This document shows positions 49,668-58,709 of a stretch of 61,388 nucleotides of DNA, piece by piece. The stretch spans positions 1 through 61,388 of the forward strand of contig NZ_NFIQ01000015.1 in NCBI RefSeq assembly GCF_002159455.1, read 5' to 3'. Position numbers and translations under genes: made by a program. This stretch comes from Flavonifractor sp. An306 (GTDB lineage: Bacteria; Bacillota; Clostridia; Oscillospirales; Oscillospiraceae). The first letter of the stretch is position 1, and each line of letters begins with the position of its first letter. The notes beneath the pieces were generated by a model. The model was given only the letters and a program-made list of their open reading frames with translations, made no database searches and was not told the DNA's origin.

Positions 49668-50861
49668 ATGAGCCGGATGGTCGGTACCGTATCCATGGGA
49701 ATCCGGGCTCCCATTATCCGCAGCGGCGACAATTTGGTGGAAATTGTGACCCAATCTGTAATGGAAGCCGCAAAAGACGGCGCGCTCACCGTCCGTGACC
49801 GGGACGTGGTGGCCATGACCGAGGCCATTGTGGCCCGGGCCCAGGGCAACTACGCCGCCGTGGACGACATTGCCGCCGACGTGAAAGCCAAGCTGGGGGG
49901 CGAGACCATTGGCGTCATCTTCCCCATTCTCAGCCGCAACCGCTTTGCCATCTGCCTGCGGGGCATTGCCAAGGGCGCTAAGAAAATCGTCCTCATGCTG
50001 TCCTACCCCTCCGACGAGGTGGGCAACCATCTCATCGACGAGGATGTGATGGACGAGAAAGGCGTCGATCCCTACAAGGACGTGCTCTCCCTGGAGCGTT
50101 ACCGGGAGCTGTTCGGCTACACCACCCACCCCTTTACCGGCGTGGACTATGTGGACTACTACTCCAACCTGATCCGTGAGTGCGGCGCCGAGGTGGAGGT
50201 CATCTTTGCCAACGATCCCCAGGCCATCCTGTCCTACACCAAGAACGTGCTGGCCTGCGACATCCACACCCGCGCCCGCACCAAGCGCCGCCTGCTGGCC
50301 GCCGGCGCTGAGAAGGTATTCTGCCTGGACGAGATCATGACCGCCCCTATCAACGGCAGCGGCTACAATGAGACCTACGGCCTGCTGGGCTCCAACAAGT
50401 CCACCGAGGACAAGGTGAAGCTGTTCCCCCGTCCCTGCCAGGATCTGGTGGAGGCTATCCAGGCCAAGCTGCTGGCCGAGACCGGCAAGCACGTGGAGGT
50501 CATGGTGTACGGCGACGGCGCCTTCAAGGACCCGGTAGGAAAGATCTGGGAGCTGGCTGACCCGGTGGTCTCCCCTGCCTACACCGCCGGTCTGGAGGGC
50601 ACCCCCAACGAGCTGAAGCTGAAGTATCTGGCGGACAACGACTTTGCCGCCCTGTCCGGCGAGGCCCTGCGGGACGCCATCAAGAACGAGATTAAGAAGA
50701 AGGACGGCTCCCTGGTGGGCAAGATGGCCGCTCAGGGCACCACTCCCCGCCGCCTCACCGATCTGATCGGGTCCCTGTGCGACCTGACCTCCGGCTCCGG
50801 CGACAAGGGCACGCCCATCGTGTACATCCAGGGCTATTTTGACAACTATACCACCGAATAA
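49668..50861 (+). CDS. Coenzyme F420-0:L-glutamate ligase family protein (CofE-like)
   Basis: 397 aa, much longer than archaeal CofE (about 250). N-terminal MSRMVGTVSMGIRAPIIRSGDNLVEIVTQSVMEAA and RDRDVVAMTEAIVARAQGNYAAVDDIA follow the CofE pattern of a GTP-dependent gamma-glutamyl ligase. The extra C-terminal 150 residues include HVEVMVYGDGAFKDPVGKIWELADPVVSPAY. No other F420 gene is in the window. Being beside metH, it might add glutamates to folate or another cofactor, but this is inference. Own promoter. Confidence 0.85.
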   Translation: MSRMVGTVSMGIRAPIIRSGDNLVEIVTQSVMEAAKDGALTVRDRDVVAMTEAIVARAQGNYAAVDDIAADVKAKLGGETIGVIFPILSRNRFAICLRGIAKGAKKIVLMLSYPSDEVGNHLIDEDVMDEKGVDPYKDVLSLERYRELFGYTTHPFTGVDYVDYYSNLIRECGAEVEVIFANDPQAILSYTKNVLACDIHTRARTKRRLLAAGAEKVFCLDEIMTAPINGSGYNETYGLLGSNKSTEDKVKLFPRPCQDLVEAIQAKLLAETGKHVEVMVYGDGAFKDPVGKIWELADPVVSPAYTAGLEGTPNELKLKYLADNDFAALSGEALRDAIKNEIKKKDGSLVGKMAAQGTTPRRLTDLIGSLCDLTSGSGDKGTPIVYIQGYFDNYTTE

Positions 50862-50868
50862 AAAACAG

Positions 50869-50902
50869 CCCGCCTGCCGTCACTGACGGCGGGCGGGTTG
50901 TC
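50869..50902 (+). terminator. Terminator of the CofE-like gene
   Basis: Stem CCCGCC-GCCGTCA / TGACGGC-GGGCGGG with one bulge, then TTGTCT. Confidence 0.75.
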
Positions 50903-50914
50903 TCTGTCCATAAG

Positions 50915-50949
50915 AAAAAACGGGACCGCAATCCGCGGTCCCGTTTTTT
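50915..50949. terminator. Bidirectional terminator
   Basis: Stem CGGGACCGC / GCGGTCCCG flanked by AAAAAA and TTTTTT; serves the radical SAM gene on minus and backs up the plus terminator. Confidence 0.92.
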
Positions 50950-50956
50950 GATGCGC

Positions 50957-52330
50957 TTACTGCTTGCCGGCGCAGGCGGTGCAGCCCGCGCAGCCGGGGT
51001 GGGACTCGTTCCACAGCTTCTCGGCAGTGGGCGTCCAGTTGTCGGCGTAGGGGTGGGTCTTGGCGGTCAGATGCTCCACGCTTTCGGGAGACTGGGGATC
51101 GGTGGAGTGGGCGCCGGTCTCCTTGACCATCTTCTCAATAAACTCCGGATTCTCCAGCATGGGGCAGGGCCGCAGCATGTTCTCATTGAAGGGCTGGTTG
51201 TTGTGGTAGGCCATGAACATGGGGGACTGCAGGCACTCCAGCAGGGTCTTTTCCCGGATATTGGAGTCGGAGTAGTGGATGAACACGCAGGGGTCCACAT
51301 CGCCGTTGGCGTTGATGTGCAGATAGCGCCGGCCGCCGGCAATGCAGCCGCCCACATACTCGGCGTCGTTCTGGAAGTCCATGGCGAAGATGCCCTTGGT
51401 CTGGCGCATGGCCCGGATACGGTGATAGATCTCCTCCCGCTGCTCGGGGGTGGGCATCAGCTCGGGCGCGGCGTCGTTGCCCACGGGCATATAGTGGAAG
51501 AACCAGATGAAGTAGGCGCCCAGATCCATGATCTTGTCGTAGAACTCCTCGCTGGTGATATCCTTGTAGTTCACGCTGGTGTAGCAGGTGGAGATGCCGA
51601 AGGGCAGCTTGTGGCTCTTCAGCAGGGCCATGGCGTCGGTGACCTTCTTGTAAATGCCCTCGCCCCGGCGGGAGTCGTTGGCCTCCTCAAAGCCCTCCAG
51701 ACTGATGGCAGGGATGAAGTTGCCCACCCGCAGCAGATCCTGACAGAACGCCTCGTCAATCAGGGTGGCGTTGGTGAAAGACAGGAAGGCCACGTCGTTG
51801 TGCTTCTCGCACAGAGCGATCAGGTCCTTCTTGCGCACCAGGGGCTCGCCGCCGGTATAAATGTACATATAGATGCCCAGTTCCTTGCCCTGGGTGATGA
51901 TGGAGTCAATCTCATCAAAGCTCAGATTCAGCTTGTTGCCGTACTCCGCCGCCCAGCAGCCGGTACAATGCAGGTTACAGGCGGAGGTGGGATCCAGCAG
52001 AATGGCCCAGGGGATATTGCAGCCGTACTTTTTGCGGCACTCCTCCTGCTTGGGCCAGCCCACCAGATTGGCGTTGACAAAGAAGTTGTTGAACACCGTC
52101 TTGAGCACATTGGGATCGGTCTGGGTCCACACCTTCTCAATCAGCTGATGCCAGCAGGAATCCTTATCGTTGATGACCTGATCAAACGCGGCGCGCTGAC
52201 GGTCCAGGGTATCCCCGGCGAACTTGTTGACCAGGTCCATTACCTTGCTCATGTTGTTCATGGGATCTTTATCCAGATAATCAAACACCTTGGCCAGGCC
52301 ATAGCGTTTCAAACTGTCAGGAATCTTCAT
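50957..52330 (-). CDS. Radical SAM/SPASM-like protein
   Basis: 457 aa from ATG 52330 (GGGGAAAG upstream). SAM cluster DPTSACNLHCTGCWAAEYGNKLNLS (CxxxCxxC), then IYTGGEPLVRKKDLI. The C-terminal part has further Cys (GGCIAGGRRYLHINANGDVDPCVFIHYSD, LRPCPMLEN, and HPGCAGCTACAGKQ) that could bind auxiliary clusters. Family common in clostridia but with no assigned reaction that I know; peptide or small-molecule modification is possible. Single gene, divergent from the sigma-54 activator; the 262-nt gap between them is AT-rich without another clear feature. Confidence 0.9.
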   Translation of the reverse strand: MKIPDSLKRYGLAKVFDYLDKDPMNNMSKVMDLVNKFAGDTLDRQRAAFDQVINDKDSCWHQLIEKVWTQTDPNVLKTVFNNFFVNANLVGWPKQEECRKKYGCNIPWAILLDPTSACNLHCTGCWAAEYGNKLNLSFDEIDSIITQGKELGIYMYIYTGGEPLVRKKDLIALCEKHNDVAFLSFTNATLIDEAFCQDLLRVGNFIPAISLEGFEEANDSRRGEGIYKKVTDAMALLKSHKLPFGISTCYTSVNYKDITSEEFYDKIMDLGAYFIWFFHYMPVGNDAAPELMPTPEQREEIYHRIRAMRQTKGIFAMDFQNDAEYVGGCIAGGRRYLHINANGDVDPCVFIHYSDSNIREKTLLECLQSPMFMAYHNNQPFNENMLRPCPMLENPEFIEKMVKETGAHSTDPQSPESVEHLTAKTHPYADNWTPTAEKLWNESHPGCAGCTACAGKQ

Positions 52331-52592
52331 TTTTCTTTCCCCTTTCACAGTATTTGACCAGAAATGATTGTCATTATGATACCGCCCTTTTTTTGAAAGG
52401 GAAATAGACAAAACCCCTTTCCTGTCCAAACTCTATACAAAAACGGCAGTTTGCTTAAATTTCAACTTATAATATTAACCTCTTTTTGTTATTTTAACAA
52501 CAATAAATGATAATATTAAAAATTATATTCTTGTTTTGCTTGCCTTTCCCAGTCTGCCACGTTACAATGGCACCCAAAGGAGGGGTCCTATC

Positions 52593-53948
52593 GTGGAGTT
52601 CAACGCAGACGCCCGCGCCGCCTTTGATGCCATGCGGGAGGGAATTACCGTCATCAATACCCACGGGGAAATTATTTTTGCCAACCAGGCCTACATTGAA
52701 TTTCTGCATAAGGAAGTGGGGCAGGACATCGGTCCCATCGAGGGGAAAAAACTGCGGGACCTTCGCCCGGGCGCCCGGCTGCCTGACGTGCTGGAGGCCG
52801 GCAAGCCGATTCTACACCTTACCAGACAGGAGATCAAAGACTTCTACTTTGTAAACCTCTATCCCATTTATGAGGACGGCGTCCTGGCCGGCGGGCTGTC
52901 GGTGGTCACCTTTCTGGAGGATGCCTACCAGGCCAAGGAGGAGCTGGAGGCCATGGAGGCCCGCAGCCGTCAGGTTCTCCACAGCATCAACAGAGCCAAC
53001 GGCGCCCGCTATACCTTTGAGGATATCACTGCTGTCAGCCCCGCTACCGTTCATGTCAAGGAGTTGGCTATAAAGATAGCGGAAACGGACGCCACCGTAC
53101 TGCTGGAAAGTGAAAGCGGTACCGGCAAAGAGCTGTACGCCCAGGCCATTCACAATGCCAGCTCCCGGCGGGACGGGGTCTTTGTGGCCATCAACTGCGC
53201 CAGCTTTCACGCCAATATGCTGGAATCGGAGCTCTTTGGGTATGTGGACGGGGCCTTCACCGGGGCCAAACGGGGCGGAAAAATCGGCCTGTTTGAGGCT
53301 GCCGCCGGCGGAACCCTCTTTCTGGACGAAATCTCGGAGATGGATCTGGGACTCCAGGCCAAGCTGCTGCGTGCCCTCCAGGAGCACCGGATCCGTCCGG
53401 TAGGCGGCGTCAAGGAGGTTGACGTAGACGTACGGGTAATCGCCGCCTGCAACGCCAACCTGCCCGACTATGTGTCCACCGGGAAATTCCGCAAAGACCT
53501 CTATTACCGGCTGAACACCTTTCCCATCCACATCCCCCCTCTGCGGGAGCGACCTGGGGATATCCCAGCCCTGGCCCAGGCCATTTTGCAGGATTTTTCC
53601 CACAAGCTCCGCCGTACCTTTACCCTGACCGAGGATGCGCTGGACTGCCTCCAGGCCCACAGCTGGCCGGGCAACATCCGGGAGCTGCGCAATGTACTGG
53701 AATTTTCCGCCTATCTGACCCTCTCCGGGGTAATCACTTCCAGCTCCTTCCCCGACGACCTGCGCCGGATGGCCGCCGCCCAGTCCACCCAGACGCTGGC
53801 CCAGCGCACCCGTGCCTTTGAGAAGCGGACCATCCTCTCCCTGCTGGAACGCAATGGCTCCTCCCTGGAGGGCAAAAAGAAAACCGCCGCCCAGCTGGGT
53901 ATTTCTCTGGCCAGTCTATACAATAAACTGGCCGCAGATGTCTCATAA
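52593..53948 (+). CDS. Sigma-54-dependent transcriptional activator with PAS domain
   Basis: 451 aa from GTG 52593 (AAAGGAGGGG 10 nt upstream). N-terminal PAS sensor (about 5-120: AFDAMREGITVINTHGEIIFANQAYIEFLHKEVGQDIG). AAA+ domain about 150-375 with Walker A ESESGTGKE, GAFTGA sigma-54 contact loop (GYVDGAFTGAKRGGKIG), Walker B GGTLFLDEI and Arg finger region FRKDLYYRLNTFPIHIPPLRERPGDIP. C-terminal Fis-type HTH (KKTAAQLGISLASLYNKL). It should drive the sigma-54 promoter of the next operon from the palindromes at 53953-54059. Confidence 0.96.
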   Translation: MEFNADARAAFDAMREGITVINTHGEIIFANQAYIEFLHKEVGQDIGPIEGKKLRDLRPGARLPDVLEAGKPILHLTRQEIKDFYFVNLYPIYEDGVLAGGLSVVTFLEDAYQAKEELEAMEARSRQVLHSINRANGARYTFEDITAVSPATVHVKELAIKIAETDATVLLESESGTGKELYAQAIHNASSRRDGVFVAINCASFHANMLESELFGYVDGAFTGAKRGGKIGLFEAAAGGTLFLDEISEMDLGLQAKLLRALQEHRIRPVGGVKEVDVDVRVIAACNANLPDYVSTGKFRKDLYYRLNTFPIHIPPLRERPGDIPALAQAILQDFSHKLRRTFTLTEDALDCLQAHSWPGNIRELRNVLEFSAYLTLSGVITSSSFPDDLRRMAAAQSTQTLAQRTRAFEKRTILSLLERNGSSLEGKKKTAAQLGISLASLYNKLAADVS

Positions 53949-53952
53949 ATAG

Positions 53953-54059
53953 TTCTAATTATTTAGAAATTCCTTTTAATATTTTAGAAACCCTTCTCCC
54001 CCAGTGGTTTGCGGCTCTCCAATTTTTGATAGCCCGGCTATGATTCTAATAATTTAGAA
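53953..54059. promoter_or_regulatory. Three activator-binding palindromes (enhancer sites)
   Basis: TTCTAA-N4-TTAGAA occurs at 53953-53968 and 54044-54059. A one-mismatch copy TTTTAA-N4-TTAGAA occurs at 53974-53989, exactly 21 bp from the first. The last site ends about 88 bp upstream of the -24 element, a typical enhancer distance. Confidence 0.85.
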
Positions 54060-54146
54060 CTCCGTTTGTCTCCAGACCGCTCCGCTTCTCCCCGGAATTT
54101 CTTTTCCACAAGGCGTTCCGGGGATTTCTATTCTCCGGGTCAAATT

Positions 54147-54163
54147 TGGCACACTGTTTGCTA
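54147..54163 (+). promoter_or_regulatory. Sigma-54 (-24/-12) promoter
   Basis: TGGCAC (54147-54152), 5 nt, TTGCT (54158-54162): a full consensus match with invariant GG and GC at correct spacing. About 70 nt before the transporter ATG. Confidence 0.93.
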
Positions 54164-54241
54164 TTATCATGGGTGGCAATCATGAGAGAGGATTGCATAT
54201 CCAGCCGGGCTGTGTCCCGGACGATAAGAGGAGGTACATCC

Positions 54242-55606
54242 ATGTTAGCAGCACTCGGTTTTATCACGGTCTTGGTCATGCTTGTCCTGATCATGACCAA
54301 GAAGGCCTCGCCGCTGGTGGCACTGATCGCCGTCCCTGTCATCACCGGCATCATCGCCTGCGCCTTTATTGAGGTTGTCCCCGAGGGGGCTACCGAAGGC
54401 GTGGTAGACTTTGTGGCCAACTTCAAGAGCCTGGGCGGTATGATCACCGGCTCTGACGGTATCGGCTCCGTGGCCGCCACCGGCGTCATGTTCATTTTCT
54501 CCATCCTGTTTTTCGGCATTCTGACCGATGCCGGCACCTTCCGCCCCATCATCGGCGGTATTGTCAAGTTCATGGGCACCGACCCGGTGAAAATCGCCAT
54601 CGGCACCGCCATCCTGGCTATGGCCGTTCATCTGGACGGCTCCGGCGCTGTCACGTTCCTGATCTGCGTGCCCCCGCTGGTGCCCCTGTATGACGCGGTG
54701 GGCATGAAGCGCACAACCCTGGCCACCATTGTGGCTATGGCCGCCGGCACCATGAACATCCTGCCCTGGGGCGGCCCCACCATGCGCGCCGCCACCGCAC
54801 TGGGCGTGGACGTGGTCAGCGAGCTGTTCATGCCCATCCTGCCCGCCGTCATTGTGGGCCTGGTGTGCGTGGTTCTGCTGGCCGCCTTCCTGGGCAAGCG
54901 GGAGAAGTCCCGCATCGGCACCGTGGCTCTGAGCAGCGCCGAGGTGACCATGGCCGAGCTGTCCGATGAGGAAAAGGCCCTGCTGCGGCCCCACCTGTTC
55001 CCCGTCAACATCATCCTCATCATTGCCGCTATCGTCTCCCTGCTGTTCTCCGGCTTTGCGCCCGCCGTGGTCTTCATGGTGTTCTATGTGCTGGCCACCG
55101 TCATCAACTACCCCAGCGTGAAAATTTCCAAGGCCCGGGTGGACGCCCACGCCAAAGAGTGCCTGATGATGTGCTCCGTGCTCTTCGCCGCCGGCTGCTT
55201 TACCGGCATCATGAAGGGCACCGGCATGATCACCGAGATGGCCAACGCCCTCTCCGCCCTGATCCCAAACTCCCTGGGTCAGTTCTTCCCTGTGATTGTG
55301 GGTATCATCGGCATGCCCGCCTCCCTGCTGTTTGACCCCGACTCCTTTTACTATGGCGTGCTGCCCGTGCTGGCGCAGACCGCTGAGGGCTTCGGCGTGG
55401 CCGGCGTCAACGTGGGCCAGGCCGCTATCCTGGGCCAGATGACCACCGGCTTCCCGGTCTCCCCCCTCACCGCCTCCACCTTCCTGCTGGTGGGCCTGTC
55501 CGGCGTGGACCTGGGCGAGCATCAGAAGAAAACCATCCCTATGGTGTGGCTGATCTCCATTATTATGCTGGTGGTGGCCGTAGTGACCGGCGGCATCACC
55601 ATCTGA
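54242..55606 (+). CDS. CitMHS-type carboxylate transporter
   Basis: 454 aa from ATG 54242 (AGAGGAGG upstream), about twelve helices. [42 protein letters not shown], then [83 protein letters not shown] and the mirrored [34 protein letters not shown] are those of citrate/H+ or metal-citrate symporters. First gene under the sigma-54 promoter; it likely imports the carboxylate used by the next two genes. Confidence 0.92.
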   Translation: MLAALGFITVLVMLVLIMTKKASPLVALIAVPVITGIIACAFIEVVPEGATEGVVDFVANFKSLGGMITGSDGIGSVAATGVMFIFSILFFGILTDAGTFRPIIGGIVKFMGTDPVKIAIGTAILAMAVHLDGSGAVTFLICVPPLVPLYDAVGMKRTTLATIVAMAAGTMNILPWGGPTMRAATALGVDVVSELFMPILPAVIVGLVCVVLLAAFLGKREKSRIGTVALSSAEVTMAELSDEEKALLRPHLFPVNIILIIAAIVSLLFSGFAPAVVFMVFYVLATVINYPSVKISKARVDAHAKECLMMCSVLFAAGCFTGIMKGTGMITEMANALSALIPNSLGQFFPVIVGIIGMPASLLFDPDSFYYGVLPVLAQTAEGFGVAGVNVGQAAILGQMTTGFPVSPLTASTFLLVGLSGVDLGEHQKKTIPMVWLISIIMLVVAVVTGGITI

Positions 55607-55649
55607 GCCTGTTCCCCATCCACCTTCTTGTCAGAAAGGAAGTCATACT

Positions 55650-56996
55650 ATGAAAAGCATTCGCATCGGCAGCGGCGCAGGCTATGCCGGCGACCGCCTG
55701 GAACCCTCCCTGGAGCTCATCGAGAAGGGTAATCTGGACTACATCAGCTACGAGTGTCTGGCTGAGCGCACCATCGCCATCGGCCAGCAGGCCAAGCTGA
55801 AGGACCCCACCAAGGGCTATAACGGCCTGCTGGAGCACCGTATGGAGAAGGCCCTCCCCCTGTGCTGGAAGCACAAGGTGAAGCTCATCACCAACATGGG
55901 CTCCGCCAATCCTCAGGCCGCCGCTCAAAAGTGTGTGGAGATCGCCCGCAAGCACGGCCTGAAGGGCATGAAGATCGCCTGCGTCACCGGCGACGACCTG
56001 TTACCCGTCATCGACAAGTACATGGACACCGAGGTATGGGAGACCCATGAACCCCTTTCCAAGCTGCCCGGTGAAATCGTCTCCGCCAACGCCTACATGG
56101 GCGTGGAGGGTATCCTGAAGGCCCTGGACATGGGCGCAGACGTAGTGATCACCGGCCGGGTGGCCGATCCCGCCATCTTCATGGCCCCCATGATCCACGA
56201 GTTCGGCTGGTCCCTGGATGACTGGGACAAGCTGGGCAAGGGCACCATCATGGGCCATCTGCTGGAGTGCGGCGGCCAGGTCACCGGCGGCTACTTCGCC
56301 GAGCCCGGCAAAAAGGACGTGCCCGGCGTGGGCCATCTGGGCTTCCCCATCATTGAGGTGTCTGAGGACGGCTCCTTCTTTGTCACCAAGGTGCCCGAGG
56401 CCGGCGGCATGGTCACGGTGGAAACCTGCTCCGAGCAGATCTGCTATGAGATCCACGACCCCGAGAACTACCTGACCCCCGATGTGGTGGCCAACTGCAA
56501 GCAGATCAAGTTTACCGAAATCGGCAAGGACATGGTAAAGGTGGAGGGCATTACCGGCAAACCCAAGACCGAGACCTTCAAGTGCTCCATCGGCTATAAG
56601 GACTGCTTCATCGGCGACGGCGAGATCAGCTACGGCGGTCCCGGCTGCGTGGCCCGGGGCAAGCTGGCCCTGGAAATCATCAAAGAGCGTCTGGAGCTGG
56701 TGGCCCCCGGCGTGTTCGACGAGCTGAAATTCGACCTGATCGGCTGCAACAGCCTGTACTGGAATCCCGACTACCAGTACAATCAGGAGCCCAGCGAGGT
56801 GCGGGTCCGCGTGGCCGGCCGCGCCAAGACCAAGGCGGAGGCCGATATCATCGGCAATGAGGTGGAGGCCCTGTACACCAACGGCCCCGCCGGCGGCTGC
56901 GGCGCTGTCAAGCGCACCCGCGACATCGTCTCCGTGGCCTCCATCCTGGTGAGCCGCTACGACGTCAAGCCCGAAGCCGAGATCTTTGAAGTCTGA
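55650..56996 (+). CDS. AtuA-like (DUF1446) protein
   Basis: 448 aa. The start MKSIRIGSGAGYAGDRLEPSLELIEKGNLDYISYECLAERTIAI and MGADVVITGRVADPAIFMAPMIHEFGWSLDDWDKLGKGTIMGHLLECGGQVTGGYF match the family named after AtuA of acyclic terpene utilisation. GGPGCVARGKLALEIIKERL also fits. The biochemical step of AtuA is not established. The C-terminal ferredoxin-like part of long AtuA proteins is encoded separately by the next gene. Confidence 0.92.
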   Translation: MKSIRIGSGAGYAGDRLEPSLELIEKGNLDYISYECLAERTIAIGQQAKLKDPTKGYNGLLEHRMEKALPLCWKHKVKLITNMGSANPQAAAQKCVEIARKHGLKGMKIACVTGDDLLPVIDKYMDTEVWETHEPLSKLPGEIVSANAYMGVEGILKALDMGADVVITGRVADPAIFMAPMIHEFGWSLDDWDKLGKGTIMGHLLECGGQVTGGYFAEPGKKDVPGVGHLGFPIIEVSEDGSFFVTKVPEAGGMVTVETCSEQICYEIHDPENYLTPDVVANCKQIKFTEIGKDMVKVEGITGKPKTETFKCSIGYKDCFIGDGEISYGGPGCVARGKLALEIIKERLELVAPGVFDELKFDLIGCNSLYWNPDYQYNQEPSEVRVRVAGRAKTKAEADIIGNEVEALYTNGPAGGCGAVKRTRDIVSVASILVSRYDVKPEAEIFEV

Positions 56997-57023
56997 TTCT
57001 GAGACAGAAAGGAAGCATTTGCT

Positions 57024-57323
57024 ATGAAACTCTGGGACCTCGCGCACTCCCGCACCGGCGATAAGGGCAATATCTCCAACATCTCCCTCATCGCCTACGA
57101 TCCAAAGGACTATGAGATGCTCAAAGAGAAGGTCACCGCCGAGCGTGTGAAGGAGCACTTCAAGGGTATGGTCAAGGGCGAAGTCGTCCGCTATGAGCTG
57201 CCCAACATCCACGCCCTCAACTTCGTGATGTATGCCGCTCTGGGCGGCGGCGTCACCCGCTCCCTGTCCGTGGATATGCACGGCAAGGGCCTGTCCTCCT
57301 ATCTGCTGGACATGGAGATCTGA
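57024..57323 (+). CDS. AtuA-associated C-terminal domain protein
   Basis: 99 aa (KLWDLAHSRTGDKGNISNISLIAYDPKDYEMLKEKVTAERVKEHF, then YELPNIHALNFVMYAALGGGVTRSLSVDMHGKGLSSYLLDMEI). It corresponds to the domain fused to the end of AtuA in other species, e.g. ARSGDKG near its start. Likely a subunit of the AtuA-like protein encoded 27 nt upstream. Confidence 0.92.
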   Translation: MKLWDLAHSRTGDKGNISNISLIAYDPKDYEMLKEKVTAERVKEHFKGMVKGEVVRYELPNIHALNFVMYAALGGGVTRSLSVDMHGKGLSSYLLDMEI

Positions 57324-57347
57324 CTGATTTTCTCCCCATTCTCAACC

Positions 57348-57392
57348 AAAAAGGACGGCGGCCACCCAACTGTGGGTGGCCGCCGTCCTTTT
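57348..57392. terminator. Bidirectional terminator of the AtuA operon
   Basis: Perfect 19-bp stem with 6-nt loop (arms begin AAAAGGACGGCGG), T-runs on both strands. Ends the sigma-54 operon and the convergent small gene. Confidence 0.95.
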
Positions 57393-57395
57393 CCG

Positions 57396-57581
57396 TTACA
57401 GCAGCATAATGCCTTTTACAATCATGGCGACTCCGCCGACCAGCAGCACCGCGCCGCCCACCTTGGTGGTCACCGGGGAGCGCATGCCCCGAAACACTTC
57501 GTGCAGCTTCTCATACGGCATGAGCACAAAAAACGCCCCCAGCACCGCCAGCAGGAGCCCAACCGAAAGATAACCTGACAT
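57396..57581 (-). CDS. Small two-helix membrane protein
   Basis: 61 aa (MSGYLSVGLLLAVLGAFFVLMPYEKLHEVFRGMRSPVTTKVGGAVLLVGGVAMIVKGIMLL). Two hydrophobic helices with a short charged loop. ATG 57581 was chosen because the promoter at 57613-57641 excludes longer starts; GGAAGGG lies upstream. No family recognised. Confidence 0.75.
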   Translation of the reverse strand: MSGYLSVGLLLAVLGAFFVLMPYEKLHEVFRGMRSPVTTKVGGAVLLVGGVAMIVKGIMLL

Positions 57582-57612
57582 GCGGACACCGACCCTTCCT
57601 GAAATTTTTCCC

Positions 57613-57641
57613 ATTGTACCAGTTTTCCCCCACCGTTGCAA
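57613..57641 (-). promoter_or_regulatory. Promoter of the small membrane gene
   Basis: TTGCAA (57641-57636), 17-nt spacer, TACAAT (57618-57613). Confidence 0.75.
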
Positions 57642-57697
57642 GAGGCGGACAAGGTATTTCTTCGACAAAGCCTCCTGCCTTTCTCCAACCTTCTCTC

Positions 57698-57726
57698 TTG
57701 CAGGATGGGCGCAAATAGGGTAAAAT
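57698..57726 (+). promoter_or_regulatory. Promoter of the 145-aa gene
   Basis: TTGCAG (57698-57703), 17-nt spacer, TAAAAT (57721-57726), 30 nt before the ATG. Confidence 0.72.
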
Positions 57727-57755
57727 AGATTTCAGAAGACAGGAGGCCCAAAGCC

Positions 57756-58193
57756 ATGCAGAACATCGAATCTTTTTCCTATCAGTGCGGCGTGATCGAC
57801 TGTTTCAACGAAATGGTGTGCGCGGGGGTAAAAAATCTGGCGCTCAGCCATCCTCTGGACAGCGTAGCGGAGCGGGACGCCCTGCTCCCCTTCACCCGTG
57901 AAAGCTGCAACCGCTACGGAACCCAGTTCTACATAGAGGACGAGCCCCTGCTCACCGATCTGTTTCCCATCTCCATGAACGCAGGAAAGCACAACATCCT
58001 GCTCTATCGGGCGGACCATATTCTGGGCCAGTATCTGCGCCTGAAGGCCTGGAAAAATTCCCTGGTACAGGAAAAGGTCTATTTTGGCGGCAACCGCACC
58101 CAGATCGCCTGGGATTACGGCCGCCTGCTCTCCTACCCGGAGGAGGCCATCCGGCGGCTGATCGCGGACAACCCGGAAAAGGAGCAGCTGTGA
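57756..58193 (+). CDS. Unrecognised soluble protein (145 aa)
   Basis: MQNIESFSYQCGVIDCFNEMVCAGVKNLALSHPLDSVAERDALLPFTRESCNRYGTQFYIEDEPLLTDLFPISMNAGKHNILLYRADHILGQYLRLK describes a compact alpha/beta protein without membrane segments or obvious catalytic motif. Ribosome site AGGAGG and own promoter support it as a gene. No family recognised. Confidence 0.7.
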   Translation: MQNIESFSYQCGVIDCFNEMVCAGVKNLALSHPLDSVAERDALLPFTRESCNRYGTQFYIEDEPLLTDLFPISMNAGKHNILLYRADHILGQYLRLKAWKNSLVQEKVYFGGNRTQIAWDYGRLLSYPEEAIRRLIADNPEKEQL

Positions 58194-58200
58194 TTTCCCC

Positions 58201-58229
58201 TTGACGGGCGACCGGTTCAGTGGTATAGT
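58201..58229 (+). promoter_or_regulatory. cspA promoter
   Basis: TTGACG (58201-58206), 17-nt spacer, TATAGT (58224-58229). Start near 58236 gives a 125-nt leader. Confidence 0.85.
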
Positions 58230-58256
58230 ATTAGGGTAGTCTAAATGCACGGCCTG

Positions 58257-58317
58257 AACTCACATTTTTGTAGTCATCGTCGGTTCTTCAGACGATACGC
58301 AATGATGTGAGTTTTTT
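58257..58317 (+). promoter_or_regulatory. Leader terminator/attenuator of cspA
   Basis: AACTCACAT (58257-58265) pairs with ATGTGAGTT (58305-58313); inside it ATCGTC (58276-58281) pairs with GACGAT (58291-58296). TTTTTT follows the outer stem. cspA can be made only by read-through of this structure, 44 nt before its ATG. Confidence 0.75.
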
Positions 58318-58360
58318 CTTTGTCATTTAGCTCCAAAATCTATTCTCAGGAGGTACCATC

Positions 58361-58573
58361 ATGTATCACGGTACTGTCAAGTGGTTCAACGAGACCAAGG
58401 GCTTCGGCTTCATTTCCAACGACGAGGGCGGCGACGACGTGTTCGTCCACTTCTCCGCCATCGTGTGCGACGGCTTCAAGACCCTTCAGGAGGGCCAGAA
58501 GGTTACCTATGAGGTTGAGCCCGATCCCAAGAATCCCGACAAGCTGCGCGCTGTCAACGTTGTGGCCGCCTGA
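58361..58573 (+). CDS. cspA: Cold shock protein
   Basis: 70 aa, one cold-shock OB fold: [73 protein letters not shown]1 (KGFGFI) and RNP2 (VFVHF) are intact. It binds single-stranded RNA and can act as an antiterminator. Strong ribosome site AGGAGG. A leader terminator precedes the gene. Confidence 0.97.
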   Translation: MYHGTVKWFNETKGFGFISNDEGGDDVFVHFSAIVCDGFKTLQEGQKVTYEVEPDPKNPDKLRAVNVVAA

Positions 58574-58591
58574 ACTGTCCTGACTCCATTG

Positions 58592-58624
58592 CGCCGGTCC
58601 CCATGGGGGCCGGCGTTTTTTTTT
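58592..58624 (+). terminator. cspA terminator
   Basis: Stem CGCCGG-CCCC / GGGG-CCGGCG followed by nine T. Confidence 0.95.
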
Positions 58625-58709
58625 GCGCCGCACCTTTTGCTCGCCGGGGACGTATACTGTCTTGCGGAGGGCAAAGACCCACCGCTACTTTGAATGGGGG
58701 TACTTCATC

